A DNA stretch of 64,000 nucleotides. Source: Phyllobacterium sophorae. Lineage in GTDB: Bacteria; Pseudomonadota; Alphaproteobacteria; Rhizobiales; Rhizobiaceae. The notes under the pieces were generated by a model. It was not told the DNA's origin. It made no database searches and saw only the letters and a program-made list of their open reading frames with translations. Shown in pieces: positions 18,281 to 27,567 of this stretch. The stretch lies in contig NZ_PGGM01000013.1 in assembly GCF_003010965.1 (NCBI RefSeq), positions 148,492 to 212,491 on the forward strand. Direction: 5' to 3'. Numbering within the stretch: position 1 is the stretch's first letter; the number at the start of each line of letters is the position of its first letter. Made by a program: the position numbers and the translations under genes.

Positions 18281-19077
18281 GCGAACCTTACCTGCGCATC
18301 CGGAACCTCACCGTGGATTATGGCGGGACCGCTGCCCTGCAGGACGTATCGCTGCAGCTTGCCAAGGGCGGAAGGCTGGCGCTCATTGGCGAGAGCGGGT
18401 CCGGTAAATCGACGCTTGCCATGGCAATCGCCGGCCTCTTGCCACGGCGGGCACGTTCCGGCGGGACAATCGAGTTTCCCGCCTTGCCGCGCCAGCCAAG
18501 CCTTGGCAAGGACATCGGCGTGTTGTTTCAGGACCCTAGCGGCAGTCTTGACCCGGTGATGACGATAGGAGACCAGATTGCCGAAGTGGTGATGACGCAT
18601 CGGGGCCTGAGCTGGATATCGGCGCGTTTGATGGCCGCCGAATTGCTTGATCGTGTTCATATTCCAAAGCCGCTTTCCCGGCTCAACAGCTATCCGCATG
18701 AATTTTCGGGCGGGCAGAAACAGCGCATCGCTCTCGCCGCCGCCCTGGCAGGCAATCCGTCGCTGCTCATTGCTGACGAGCCAACCAGCGCGCTCGATAC
18801 GGTGGTGCAGAGGCATATCGTCAATCTTCTCGATGAACTGGTGCGGGACAATGGCCTGACCCTGCTGTTCGTCACCCATGATATAGCCCTGGCTTCCGAG
18901 CGCGCCGATACGATCGGGGTGCTTTACAAGGGAAAGCTGGTTGAATGCGGGCCCACCGCCGGGGTCCTGGGTGAACCGGAGCATGCCTACACGAAAGCGC
19001 TGATCGCCACGCATATTTCACTGGATATGCCGCGCCGGAAGCGGCTCGCCGAAATCAATGCGGATGGCCTGCAATGA
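18277..19077 (+). CDS. ABC transporter ATP-binding protein, DppD type
   Basis: A 266-residue ATPase with Walker A GESGSGKST, signature FSGGQKQRI, Walker B SLLIADEPTSALD and a switch histidine in FVTHDIAL. It lacks the long C-terminal extension with a cysteine cluster seen in many DppD proteins, ending soon after the conserved PEHAYTKALI. It forms the heterodimeric motor with the next gene. Confidence 0.86.
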   Translation: MSEPYLRIRNLTVDYGGTAALQDVSLQLAKGGRLALIGESGSGKSTLAMAIAGLLPRRARSGGTIEFPALPRQPSLGKDIGVLFQDPSGSLDPVMTIGDQIAEVVMTHRGLSWISARLMAAELLDRVHIPKPLSRLNSYPHEFSGGQKQRIALAAALAGNPSLLIADEPTSALDTVVQRHIVNLLDELVRDNGLTLLFVTHDIALASERADTIGVLYKGKLVECGPTAGVLGEPEHAYTKALIATHISLDMPRRKRLAEINADGLQ

Positions 19078-19844
19078 TGCAGCGCGCGTCCCCCATACTC
19101 GAGGTCAGGAACCTTGCCAAACGCTTCGGGGATCACGGTGCGGCCGGGCTCAGGAACGTGGATTTCTCGGTCTCAAACGGGGAAACACTGGCGGTGGTCG
19201 GTGCCTCGGGCTCCGGAAAAACGACGCTGGCGCGTCTCGTCATGCGGCTATTACCGCCTGAGGCTGGTTCGATTCATTTCCGCGGGCAGGATATTACTGC
19301 GTTACGCGGCGAAGGTTTGCGGCGCCTGCGTCCGCATTTCCAAATGGTGTTCCAGGACCCGCTGGCAGCGTTCAATCCGCGCGCCAGTGTCAGGCGCGTT
19401 CTGGAGGATCCGCTGCGGCTGCACGGGCTTGCGGCGAAGGCCGAATACGATACCGTCATCGGCGCGACGCTGGAGCGCGTCGGTCTGAGCGCAGATCTGA
19501 TAACGCGGCTTCCGCTGGAATTGTCCGGCGGACAACGGCAGCGTGTCGCGATTGCGCGCGCAATTCTGACCAAGCCCGACCTTATCGTGCTCGACGAACC
19601 GGTATCGGCCCTTGATGTCTCGGTGCGTGCGCAAATCCTCAATCTGCTGCTCGATCTGCAGGAGGAGACAGGGGTCGCCTACCTCTTCATCTCGCACGAT
19701 CTTGCCGTCGTCCGCGCCTTTGCGGACAGAATGATCGTGATGGAGGAGGGGCGCATCACCGAAACTGGAATGACCGAACAGGTGCTTGCAAATCCGCAGT
19801 CGAATGCGACGCGTATTCTGATCGCCGCCGTTCCGCGGCTATAG
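19074..19844 (+). CDS. ABC transporter ATP-binding protein, DppF type
   Basis: A 256-residue ATPase with Walker A GASGSGKTT, the FQDPLAAFNPR segment typical of DppF/OppF, signature LSGGQRQRV, Walker B LIVLDEPVSALD and FISHDLAV. It overlaps the previous gene by four bases (ATGA). It is the last gene of the importer operon and is followed by a stem-loop. Confidence 0.86.
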   Translation: MMQRASPILEVRNLAKRFGDHGAAGLRNVDFSVSNGETLAVVGASGSGKTTLARLVMRLLPPEAGSIHFRGQDITALRGEGLRRLRPHFQMVFQDPLAAFNPRASVRRVLEDPLRLHGLAAKAEYDTVIGATLERVGLSADLITRLPLELSGGQRQRVAIARAILTKPDLIVLDEPVSALDVSVRAQILNLLLDLQEETGVAYLFISHDLAVVRAFADRMIVMEEGRITETGMTEQVLANPQSNATRILIAAVPRL

Positions 19845-19851
19845 GATGGAG

Positions 19852-19874
19852 CCCGCCGCTTTCCGCGGCGGGCC
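19852..19874. terminator. Stem-loop between convergent genes
   Basis: GCCCGCCGC and GCGGCGGGC form a nine-base perfect stem with a TTTCC loop. No T-tract follows on either strand, so intrinsic termination is uncertain, but its place between two convergent genes fits a bidirectional transcript end. Confidence 0.5.
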
Positions 19875-19894
19875 TTGCAGCAATGGTCCAGAAC

Positions 19895-20254
19895 TCAGGC
19901 GTGTGCGTGGGGGTGATGAACGTCCCAGACCGCCCAGGCCGATACGGCGGCGACGAGCAGCCCCAAAACGACGCTAGTCCACATCGCGTTCACATTGGCC
20001 GTAAAACCGAGCACCCAAGGGGACGCGACCAGCCAGAGACCAAGGACCAGGTTTGCCCATTCCTCCCATTCGGCGAATGCTGAAATCGCTGCGACCGCCA
20101 GAGCACCGAGCGCGATGCCGACGATCCATGCGTTCCAGGTCGGCGTGGTTTCAGCCATAAAGCCGAAGAACCAAGGGGAGATGAACAAGCATACCGCCAG
20201 GACCAGATTGGCCCAATCCTGAGGCTTCCTGCCTTCCATCAGAGTGTTTGCCAT
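19895..20254 (-). CDS. SPW-repeat membrane protein
   Basis: A 119-residue protein with two copies of the SPW unit: WANLVLAVCLFISPWFFG and WANLVLGLWLVASPWVLG, each followed by a second hydrophobic helix (about four membrane segments). The SPW family is widespread and has no known function. The ATG at 20254 has a perfect GGAGG seven bases upstream; a TTG further out is unlikely. The histidine-rich end (VHHPHAHA) is notable. Confidence 0.85.
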   Translation of the reverse strand: MANTLMEGRKPQDWANLVLAVCLFISPWFFGFMAETTPTWNAWIVGIALGALAVAAISAFAEWEEWANLVLGLWLVASPWVLGFTANVNAMWTSVVLGLLVAAVSAWAVWDVHHPHAHA

Positions 20255-20427
20255 GACAACCTCCAATTATGAAGCGTAAGCAAAGCACCAATGTTCGCGT
20301 GCACTGCACGCTTCAAGATAAAAATAATTGCTGCCGAGGGTCCATTCAAGAGGTTCTGCGTTAGATATTGCGGTGTTTACAATGTCTGACGGCCCAAGGC
20401 TTCAACAAATACTGTAGAGGGTGTCAA

Positions 20428-20455
20428 GGGCGGGCGGCGTTACGCCAACCCGCCC
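20428..20455 (-). terminator. Stem-loop downstream of the nitrilase-like gene
   Basis: GGGCGGG pairs with CCCGCCC, with an inner GGCG/CGCC stem. It lies eight bases past the stop codon of the minus-strand gene ending at 20463. There is no clear U-tract, so it is a moderate terminator candidate. Confidence 0.45.
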
Positions 20456-20462
20456 CATCCGG

Positions 20463-22334
20463 TCATTGGATAAACTGGATTTCGGGTTCTTTCTTCAAAT
20501 TTGATGGTGGATTGCTGGCGACGAGTGTATGTGCGGCAACGGGCTTGTCTGAATTGTCGATATCCAGCGACCAGACGGTCACATTGCTCCAGGACATGTT
20601 ATCCAGAATCTCCGGAATGACCCCAATGACTGGCGAAGCGACCGGAACGGCTGTTTTGCCTTTGACAAAGACAGGGACCTCACCCTCGAGAGGTTTTAGA
20701 TCGGTATCGGCTTTGAATTTGCCCTTCTCGTCAAGGCAGTTGATGACGCCGTTCTTGTCATAGCTTAGTTTCCTGATTTGCGGATTCGTGCTACCCGCAA
20801 CCAACCTGCCATCATTGCGGATCGCATATTGTATGGTCGGCGTGGTTTTGAAATTGCTCTCCATCAGCGCCTGACTACACGCAATAAGGAAGTCCAGTTT
20901 GAACTTGCTCTTGTCGAGTTCATCCCTGCGGGCGCTCGTCTCTACACTGGCATCCATATGATCCAGACAAATATCAATACCAAAGGGCAGACCGTCTATT
21001 ATGTCGTTTTCGAATTTTCCCGGGAGCACATTACCCTGCGAGTCAAATGACTGCCCTTTGAATGAACTGGTTTTCTTGATGTATAGTTTCAGGCCTCCTT
21101 TGGTCGTGTCACACCATGTTACTTCCATATCGACAGCCGGAACTGTCTTGATTTTTCCAGATGTGCAAGCCGGCCCAACCGCAGGAGGACCCGCCATACC
21201 ACCAATAGTGGTCAGAGATCGATAGTAATCGAGATCCGATACGACTCGCTTGGGCCAGATCATATAAGCCGGCCGCGGATAGTTTTTGTCGTCCGTTGGC
21301 AGGTTGTGGATGCAGACAACGCGATTGGTCGGCTCGTATATGGTGCTGCTGAGGCCTGCTGGCGGATTGCCTGCGAGCTTGGTCTCAGGCATTGCCCTGA
21401 GCACCGCGATCGTGCCTGGCAACAGGACAATATGGCCGTATTCTTCGATGGGAAAGAGGGATATCAGTGTTCTGACGTTGCGTGTTACCGTATCGAGGAT
21501 TAAATCCGCAATCGTTTTCGATCCGTCGTTTTCTAGCGTTTTCACCAGTTCGGTTTCATCCAGGAAATCGCCCCACGGCACGTTCCAGAAGAATTCCGGC
21601 GCGGTGAAAAAGCTGACATCGAATTTTCTATCGAGCGGAGGATGCGCTTTAAAGGCCTCCGCCATGGCCCGGTACAAAAGCGCGAACTTGTTGTCCAGCG
21701 CACGCTTCAGACAGGTCTCGATCCCTTCAAAGGTTTTGGTTTTGGTTATTTTCTTGTTCTTGTCAGCCGGATCTGTAACCGCATAGGTATACAGAACCGA
21801 ACCTTGCGTGCCCTCCGACACTTCCTTGCGGCCAAGACCCTGCGAGAACGTATTATACTGAAGACTGTATATCCCGACTTTCCCCGGCCAGGAAGACTGC
21901 GGCCGGAAAGACGCAATGACAGGTGCTGGTGCATCGGCCGACGATGCATCAGCAATCGAAGTGGCAGGCGTCGATGTGGCAGGCGTTGATACACCGGGCG
22001 ACGCAGCGTCGCCGGTGTCCGGTTGTCCGCGCTGTGTCTGCTGGGATGCAAGTACGCCTGTATCCCCGGGCGCGCTGAACGGCGGCAGTGGTATTCGCAA
22101 CCCGTCTGGCGCGGGGATGGGCGGCGAAATCTCGGCCGTCGATGCCGGAGGCTCGAATGTCGATGGAGCATCGGCGTCCGAAATTGCATTGTCGCTGTCA
22201 TTGCAGCCACCCAGCATCGCGAGAAGCGGCGCGGCCGGCAACCAGGCGCATCCCATCAGCAGCTTGCGGCGCGATTGCGAGATCTGATCGGTGTCCGAAG
22301 TGGGCGTGCGGCCCGTTCCAAAGTTTTTCTTCAT
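20463..22334 (-). CDS. TAT-type lipoprotein with a divergent nitrilase-like (carbon-nitrogen hydrolase) domain
   Basis: A 623-residue protein. The N terminus has a twin arginine (SRRKLLMGCAWLP) and a lipobox (AMLGGC), so it is probably exported and lipidated. A Pro/Ser/Thr-rich linker follows, to about residue 135. The rest resembles the nitrilase fold: Glu in FFTAPEFFWN, then HIVLLPGTIAV, a candidate Lys in MIWPKRVVSD and Cys in PFGIDICLDHMD, in the order and spacing of the Glu-Lys-Cys triad. The triad assignment is my inference. The ATG at 22334 fits the signal sequence; the open frame extends upstream without support. No operon partner is seen. Confidence 0.6.
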   Translation of the reverse strand: MKKNFGTGRTPTSDTDQISQSRRKLLMGCAWLPAAPLLAMLGGCNDSDNAISDADAPSTFEPPASTAEISPPIPAPDGLRIPLPPFSAPGDTGVLASQQTQRGQPDTGDAASPGVSTPATSTPATSIADASSADAPAPVIASFRPQSSWPGKVGIYSLQYNTFSQGLGRKEVSEGTQGSVLYTYAVTDPADKNKKITKTKTFEGIETCLKRALDNKFALLYRAMAEAFKAHPPLDRKFDVSFFTAPEFFWNVPWGDFLDETELVKTLENDGSKTIADLILDTVTRNVRTLISLFPIEEYGHIVLLPGTIAVLRAMPETKLAGNPPAGLSSTIYEPTNRVVCIHNLPTDDKNYPRPAYMIWPKRVVSDLDYYRSLTTIGGMAGPPAVGPACTSGKIKTVPAVDMEVTWCDTTKGGLKLYIKKTSSFKGQSFDSQGNVLPGKFENDIIDGLPFGIDICLDHMDASVETSARRDELDKSKFKLDFLIACSQALMESNFKTTPTIQYAIRNDGRLVAGSTNPQIRKLSYDKNGVINCLDEKGKFKADTDLKPLEGEVPVFVKGKTAVPVASPVIGVIPEILDNMSWSNVTVWSLDIDNSDKPVAAHTLVASNPPSNLKKEPEIQFIQ

Positions 22335-22764
22335 TAAAATACCCCAGAGAAAATTGTTGCAGACGGTTAAAAACAACCCGTCACAACCATGAAAGCAGGT
22401 TTCATGCCAAGTGATCTGCCAAGGGCAACCTGACGTCCGCATTGACATGATTGGGGGAAAGTATCGCCAGTGCAGTGCGCATAGGCGGCTGAACCTACTT
22501 ATATGCAAGCGATTACTGGGAGTTGAATTGGGTTGCACTATGGTCGCGCGGATGGAGGGTGATTAAATCTTGTGCGTAAAACAGTAATTGCACATTTAAC
22601 AGGCGTACAACATGGCCCCGCTGTTAGCTTTAATGCACGGTCAGGCGACTCAAGGGGTATCGGCCCGATCCTTTCGGCCGAGAAGACGGAAAGCCTGCAT
22701 TTGAGCGGGTAGAGCACAATCTGTGGGGTAATAGCGGGCTGGCGCACAAAACCCATGAAAACAC
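22335..22764. other. 430-base non-coding gap
   Basis: This is the upstream region of the lipoprotein gene and the 3' flank of tRNA-Pro. It contains no open frame that I trust, no repeat copy and no recognised RNA motif. It presumably holds the lipoprotein promoter. Confidence 0.5.
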
Positions 22765-22841
22765 TGGTCGGAGTGAGAGGATTCGAACCTCCGACCCCGT
22801 CGTCCCGAACGACGTGCGCTACCAGGCTGCGCTACACTCCG
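22765..22841 (-). tRNA. tRNA-Pro (anticodon CGG)
   Basis: On the minus strand the 77-base cloverleaf reads acceptor CGGAGTG/CACTCCG, D-arm GCGC...GCGC, anticodon stem CGTCG/CGACG with loop TTCGGGA (anticodon CGG, proline), and T-arm GGAGG TTCGAAT CCTCT, with discriminator A and an encoded CCA (22765-22767). All stems pair without mismatch apart from a G-T-type closing in the T-arm. Confidence 0.95.
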
Positions 22842-23033
22842 AAACCAGTGACGGCCGGTATATAACGTCCGGTTTCCACGCCTGCAAGTCGTTTTCTATG
22901 CACTATTTGATTATGCGCGAGAAACACCTTTTGAATCAACCTACTCCCTATTTCCCTCTGTGATCGGCATCCAAATTCCTGTATCGGTTGGCGACACGGG
23001 TTACAGTGCGTTGCAAGGGCAGGACCGCAATCA

Positions 23034-25283
23034 ATGACGGCAAAAAAGCAAAAGATCATCAGCTTTGTCATGAGCGGTGGCGTCGGTTCACGGCTTTGGC
23101 CCTTGTCCCGTGAGGATTTCCCCAAGCAGTTCCATAATCTTTCCGGACAAGGCTCGATGCTGCTGCGTACCGTCAAGCGCATGGGCGCGCGGGAGGGGGA
23201 CGTGGCCGTTCCAGTCTATTTGCTGGCATCCGAGCGCCATTCAAACCGCATCAATCAGGATCTCGCCGGCATAGACCTTGCCGGCGGCAGGCCGGTTCTT
23301 GAGCCGATGGGCCGTAATACTGCGGCGGCCGTGGTGCTGGCAACGGAGGTAACCTTACGCGAGCACGGCGACGAGCTGGTGCTTGTCGTGCCTTCCGACC
23401 ATGAGATCACCACCGATCGCGATTTCTGGAACACGGTCGAGGCGGGCGTGGAAGCCGCGCAAGCCGGCCGCATTGTCGTTTTTGGTATTCAGCCCGACCG
23501 CCCGGAAACCGGATTTGGCTATATTGAAGTCGGTCCGCAAACCGCGGGCACGCGCGACGTGGTGCGCTTTGTCGAAAAGCCAAACGAAGAGACTGCCAAA
23601 GGATATCTCGAATCCGGGCATTTCCTCTGGAATGCCGGGATTTTCCTCTTCCGCGCCAGCGTGATGCGCGATGCCTTCAAGGCGCATGCGGCGGATATCT
23701 GGGATAAGGCCGTTGCAGCGCTTGATCAGGCGAATTCCAATATTTCAGGTACCTACCTGCCACATGACCTTTACGCCGCCGTTCCATCAATTTCGGTTGA
23801 CTATGCGATTATGGAACATGCTTCGGACATCGCGCTCGTACCCGCGACGTTCCGCTGGAATGATCTCGGTTCCTGGCAATCCCTGCTGGAAGTGGGGTCG
23901 GTCGACGGCAATGGGAATGTGATCGTGGGCGACGTCGTTGCGATCGATTGCGAGCACAGCTATCTGCGCAGCGACGGACGGTTGCTTTCGGCGGTCGGTT
24001 TGCGCGACACGGCCGTAGTGGCGACATCAGACGCAACATTCGTTGCGCCGGTAAGCGAGAGCCAGAATGTTCGCAAGATCGTCGAACAACTGGAAAAGAC
24101 CGGCCGGCTTGAAACCAAGTTCACTCCTGCTCAGGATCGCCTGCCGCAGGTGGGCGCCTATGGTAACCGTGTCCGTCATTGGCTGTTCGATGAAACGCTG
24201 CCGCTCTGGTCCACCGTCGGCGTGGATGACAAACATGGCGGGTTTCATGAAGCAATGTCCTTCGAGGCAACCCCAATCATCCGCCCCAAACGGATGCGGA
24301 CCATGGCGCGGCAGATTTATGCTTTTGCCGTCGCTTGTGAAATGGGCTGGCAGGGACCAGGGCACGCGCTGATCGACCATGGCATCGATTTCATCACCGC
24401 CAATGGGCGCACGGATCGAGGCGGCTGGGTCAGGACCTTCAATCCGGATGGCAGTGTTCTCGACGCCACGGAAGATGCCTATGACCAGTCCTTCGTGCTG
24501 CTTGCCCTGGCGCATGCGCACAAGGCGGGGCACAGCAAGGCGCTGGCGCTGGGCACCGAAACCTTTGCGTTTATCGACGAGTATCTGGCGGATGCACGGT
24601 TGACGGGGTTCCTGGAGACTCCCGATGACAAGGGGCTGCGCCGGTCAAACCCGCATATGCACCTCCTGGAAGCCTTCCTCGCCTGGTACTCCGCGACCGG
24701 CAATCGCGACTATCTGCAGCGGGCGGCACGCATTGTCGACCTGTTCCGCCATCACATGTTCGATCCGGAAACCTGGACCCTCGGCGAATATTTCAGCAGC
24801 GACTGGGAACGCGCACCGGGCGAACAGGGCGAGTGGACCGAGCCCGGCCACCACTTCGAATGGGCTTCCCTGCTGGTGAACTTCGCAGCGGCATCCGGTC
24901 AGAAAGACGTCACGCGCTTTGCCCGCAAGCTTTATTCATCGGCTATTGCCAACGGTCTGAACCGGGCCACCGGTCTTGCCTACGGCGCCGTCTCGCGCCA
25001 CGGCCTGCCGCTTGACACGAATTCCCGCAGCTGGCCGCAGACCGAAGCGGTCAAGGCCGCCATGGCGCTTGACGGGAATGGCGGGCCGGACCTCAAGCCG
25101 GAAGTGGAGGCCCGCGTCGGCCGGCTCTTCCGCTGGCATATCGAACCGGCGCCGAAGGGGCTTTGGATCGACCTGATCGATGAGACTGGAAGAGCCAAGG
25201 CCGAAGATGTTCCGGCCTCGATCTTCTATCACCTTGTCTGCGCGCTGACGCAGTACGTGGATTATGTAGGTAAAGGGAGATAA
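23034..25283 (+). CDS. Mannose-1-phosphate guanylyltransferase / AGE-family isomerase fusion
   Basis: A 749-residue bifunctional protein. Residues 1-360 are a ManC-type GDP-mannose pyrophosphorylase: MSGGVGSRLWPLSREDFPKQ signature, EPMGRNTAAA, VPSDHEI, FVEKPNEETA and WNAGIFLF. From about residue 375, RHWLFDETLPLW begins an (alpha/alpha)6-barrel of the N-acylglucosamine 2-epimerase/mannose-6-phosphate isomerase family (GGFHEAMSF, EDAYDQSFVLLALA, EPGHHFEWASLL). It would supply GDP-mannose for polysaccharide synthesis, with the second domain interconverting fructose-6-P and mannose-6-P. The usual cupin isomerase domain is replaced by the AGE fold. It stands alone, next to a tRNA. Confidence 0.85.
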   Translation: MTAKKQKIISFVMSGGVGSRLWPLSREDFPKQFHNLSGQGSMLLRTVKRMGAREGDVAVPVYLLASERHSNRINQDLAGIDLAGGRPVLEPMGRNTAAAVVLATEVTLREHGDELVLVVPSDHEITTDRDFWNTVEAGVEAAQAGRIVVFGIQPDRPETGFGYIEVGPQTAGTRDVVRFVEKPNEETAKGYLESGHFLWNAGIFLFRASVMRDAFKAHAADIWDKAVAALDQANSNISGTYLPHDLYAAVPSISVDYAIMEHASDIALVPATFRWNDLGSWQSLLEVGSVDGNGNVIVGDVVAIDCEHSYLRSDGRLLSAVGLRDTAVVATSDATFVAPVSESQNVRKIVEQLEKTGRLETKFTPAQDRLPQVGAYGNRVRHWLFDETLPLWSTVGVDDKHGGFHEAMSFEATPIIRPKRMRTMARQIYAFAVACEMGWQGPGHALIDHGIDFITANGRTDRGGWVRTFNPDGSVLDATEDAYDQSFVLLALAHAHKAGHSKALALGTETFAFIDEYLADARLTGFLETPDDKGLRRSNPHMHLLEAFLAWYSATGNRDYLQRAARIVDLFRHHMFDPETWTLGEYFSSDWERAPGEQGEWTEPGHHFEWASLLVNFAAASGQKDVTRFARKLYSSAIANGLNRATGLAYGAVSRHGLPLDTNSRSWPQTEAVKAAMALDGNGGPDLKPEVEARVGRLFRWHIEPAPKGLWIDLIDETGRAKAEDVPASIFYHLVCALTQYVDYVGKGR

Positions 25284-25307
25284 TCAAAGCTCACCTTGCT
25301 TTTACGA

Positions 25308-25329
25308 GAATATACGCTTATGTATATTC
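25308..25329. promoter_or_regulatory. Second vapBC operator
   Basis: Arms GAATATAC (25308-25315) and GTATATTC (25322-25329) form a perfect inverted repeat with a six-base spacer (GCTTAT). A further inverted repeat CGCATAT...ATATGCG (25329-25353, 11-base spacer) follows before the ribosome binding site of the antitoxin gene. Confidence 0.7.
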
Positions 25330-25362
25330 GCATATGCATAAAATGAATATGCGAGGCGCGAA

Positions 25363-25608
25363 ATGTCCCTTTATATCAGAGACGATGAAGTCGATGCTCT
25401 CGCCAAGCAGGTGCAGCAGGCGATAGCAGCGCCCACCAAGACAGAAGCTGTGCGGATTGCCTTGCAGCATGAACTTGAAAATGCTCGAAAAAGCATACCG
25501 TTGTGGGAACGCATAAAGGCCATTCAGGAGGCGGCGCGGCAAATTGGCCCAGACGATCCCAATTTCGATATGAAGGCGTTTACGGATGAAGGGTGGGATG
25601 GTCTGTAA
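25363..25608 (+). CDS. vapB: VapB antitoxin, PSK/Rv0623-like type
   Basis: An 81-residue antitoxin of the PSK_trans_fac family. The N terminus MSLYIRDDEVDALAKQVQQA gives the DNA-binding strand-helix, TKTEAVRIALQHEL is the hallmark, and the C-terminal EEGWDGL-like tail (DEGWDGL) binds the toxin. GAGG stands eight bases before the ATG. The stop overlaps the vapC start (TAATG). Confidence 0.87.
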   Translation: MSLYIRDDEVDALAKQVQQAIAAPTKTEAVRIALQHELENARKSIPLWERIKAIQEAARQIGPDDPNFDMKAFTDEGWDGL

Positions 25609-26045
25609 TGTTTCTGGATGCATCGGCAATTGTTGCTATCGTTGGGGGTGAACCTGAAGCCAGGCATCTGGCCAACAAGATTGAAATGGCCGTCACCCCC
25701 ATCTGCTATTCGTCGCTTTCGGTATATGAAGCCATAATGAGTTTTGCACGAAAAAAACGTGGTGAAACGCTTGGGGGTCAATTGCCGATTCCTGCACATC
25801 TCATTGATCAATCGCAAGAGCTCATCGAAAGGTTTCTCATCGAAGTTGATGCACAAGAAGTGCCGATTGACATGGCCATGCATCGCGTGGCGATCAAGGC
25901 CAGCCGGGATTACGGACGTGCGGTGGCACACCCGGCGCGATTGAATTTCGGCGATTGCTTCGCCTATGCATGCGCCAAGGTCCACAATATCCCGCTGCTA
26001 TATAAGGGAGATGACTTCCCATTGACGGATATTGAATCCGCTTGA
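25608..26045 (+). CDS. vapC: VapC toxin (PIN-domain ribonuclease)
   Basis: A 145-residue PIN-domain toxin. The active-site acids are in FLDASAIVAIV, SLSVYEAIMSF, LNFGDCFAYACA and LYKGDDFPLTDI. The start at 25608 overlaps the antitoxin stop by one base. It is distinct in sequence from the VapC at 15.7 kb and belongs to the group paired with PSK-type VapB. The downstream neighbour betB is convergent. Confidence 0.88.
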   Translation: MFLDASAIVAIVGGEPEARHLANKIEMAVTPICYSSLSVYEAIMSFARKKRGETLGGQLPIPAHLIDQSQELIERFLIEVDAQEVPIDMAMHRVAIKASRDYGRAVAHPARLNFGDCFAYACAKVHNIPLLYKGDDFPLTDIESA

Positions 26046-26057
26046 AGCCATCAAACC

Positions 26058-27521
26058 TCAATACGGGCTGTCGACCTTGCCCGTTTCCACATAGACCGAC
26101 TTGATCTGGCTGTAGTGATAGAGCGCAGCTAAACCGTTCTCGCGGCCGACGCCGGATTGCTTGAAGCCGCCGAACGGCATCTCGACCGGCGCGAGGTTGT
26201 AGGTGTTGATCCAGCAGGTGCCGGCCTTGAGCTGGCTGATCACGCGGTGCGCGCGCGACAGGTCCTTCGTGAAAACACCGGCCGACAGGCCGAACTCCGT
26301 ATCATTGGCGCGGGCGACGACCTCGTCCTCGTCATTGAAATCGAGAACGGCCATGACCGGCCCGAAGATCTCCTCGCGGGCGATGACCATGTTATCGGTC
26401 ACATTGGTGAAGATCGTCGGCTCGACAAAACAGCCGCCCTCAAACCCCTGCATCTGCGGCACGCCGCCACCGAAATGCAGCGTTGCTCCTTCGGCCTTGC
26501 CCTTTTCGATATAGGACACGACCTTGTCGCGCTGGGATGCATTGACCAGCGGTCCGAGATGGATTTCCGGATCAAGCGGATCGCCGAGGCGAATGGCCTT
26601 GGTGCGCGTGGTCAGGCGGTCGAGGAACTGGTCCTTGATGCCGCTCTGCACGAAAACGCGCGTGCCATTCGAGCAGACCTGGCCGGTCGAATAGAAATTG
26701 CCGAGCAGCGCGCCGCCGACCGCATTTTCCACATCGGCATCGTCGAAGATGATCAAGGGCGACTTGCCGCCCAGCTCCATGGTGGCGTGCTTCATATGCG
26801 AGCCGGCCTGTGCCAGCACGCGCTTGCCGGTTGGGACCGATCCGGTCAGCGATACCTTGGCGACCAGCGGGTGATCGACGAGTTGCGAGCCGACATCGCC
26901 AAAGCCCTGCAGCACATTGAAAAGGCCGTCTGGCAAGCCCGCTTCCTTGTAGACTTCGGCGAGGGCGAGGGCGGAGAGCGGGGTGTTTTCCGAAGGCTTG
27001 AAGATCATGGCATTGCCGGCAGCAAGCGCCGGAGCGGATTTCCAGCCCGCGCCCTGTATAGGGTAGTTCCATGCGCCGATGCCGACGCAGACGCCCAGCG
27101 CCTCGCGCCTCGTATAGGCGTAGGAGCCGCCAAGCTCGATCATCTCGCCGTTGAACCCGGCGATGATACCGCCATAAAATTCCAGGGCATCGGCGGCGGA
27201 GGCGGGGTCTGCGACCAGCGTTTCCTGAATGGCCTTGCCGGTATCGAGCGTTTCCAGCTCGGCGATTTCGGCATTGCGTGCGCGAAGGATATCGGCGGCA
27301 CGGCGCAGGATGCGGCCGCGCTCGACTGGCTTGAGCGCTGCCCACGCCGGTTGCGCGGCTGCCGCTGCGTGCACTGCCTGCTCGATCAGAGCGGGCGTGG
27401 CACCGAAGAGCCGGGCGATGATCTCGCCGGTCGCCGGGTAGATCACATCAAGCGGCTTGCCTGCCTTGTCCTCGACGAAGCGGCCATTGATGAAATGCGA
27501 GGCTGATGGCTGTGCGCGCAT
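26058..27521 (-). CDS. betB: Betaine aldehyde dehydrogenase
   Basis: A 487-residue NAD-dependent aldehyde dehydrogenase. Visible are the cofactor site [12 protein letters not shown], catalytic Glu in [12 protein letters not shown] and catalytic Cys in [12 protein letters not shown], together with the BetB-typical [20 protein letters not shown]. It oxidises betaine aldehyde to the osmoprotectant glycine betaine. The ATG at 27521 is preceded by AGGAG; an ATG 24 bp upstream is less likely. It is the last gene of the bet operon and is separated from betA by a mosaic repeat. Confidence 0.93.
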   Translation of the reverse strand: MRAQPSASHFINGRFVEDKAGKPLDVIYPATGEIIARLFGATPALIEQAVHAAAAAQPAWAALKPVERGRILRRAADILRARNAEIAELETLDTGKAIQETLVADPASAADALEFYGGIIAGFNGEMIELGGSYAYTRREALGVCVGIGAWNYPIQGAGWKSAPALAAGNAMIFKPSENTPLSALALAEVYKEAGLPDGLFNVLQGFGDVGSQLVDHPLVAKVSLTGSVPTGKRVLAQAGSHMKHATMELGGKSPLIIFDDADVENAVGGALLGNFYSTGQVCSNGTRVFVQSGIKDQFLDRLTTRTKAIRLGDPLDPEIHLGPLVNASQRDKVVSYIEKGKAEGATLHFGGGVPQMQGFEGGCFVEPTIFTNVTDNMVIAREEIFGPVMAVLDFNDEDEVVARANDTEFGLSAGVFTKDLSRAHRVISQLKAGTCWINTYNLAPVEMPFGGFKQSGVGRENGLAALYHYSQIKSVYVETGKVDSPY

Positions 27522-27567
27522 GGTGTTCTCCTGAAGTTTGTTCATTTGTATCGTATTTGGCCGCCGC

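Noticed and set aside
26157..27506. A 449-codon plus-strand frame over betB
   Set aside because: BetB on the opposite strand has the Glu and Cys active-site motifs and a proper ribosome binding site.
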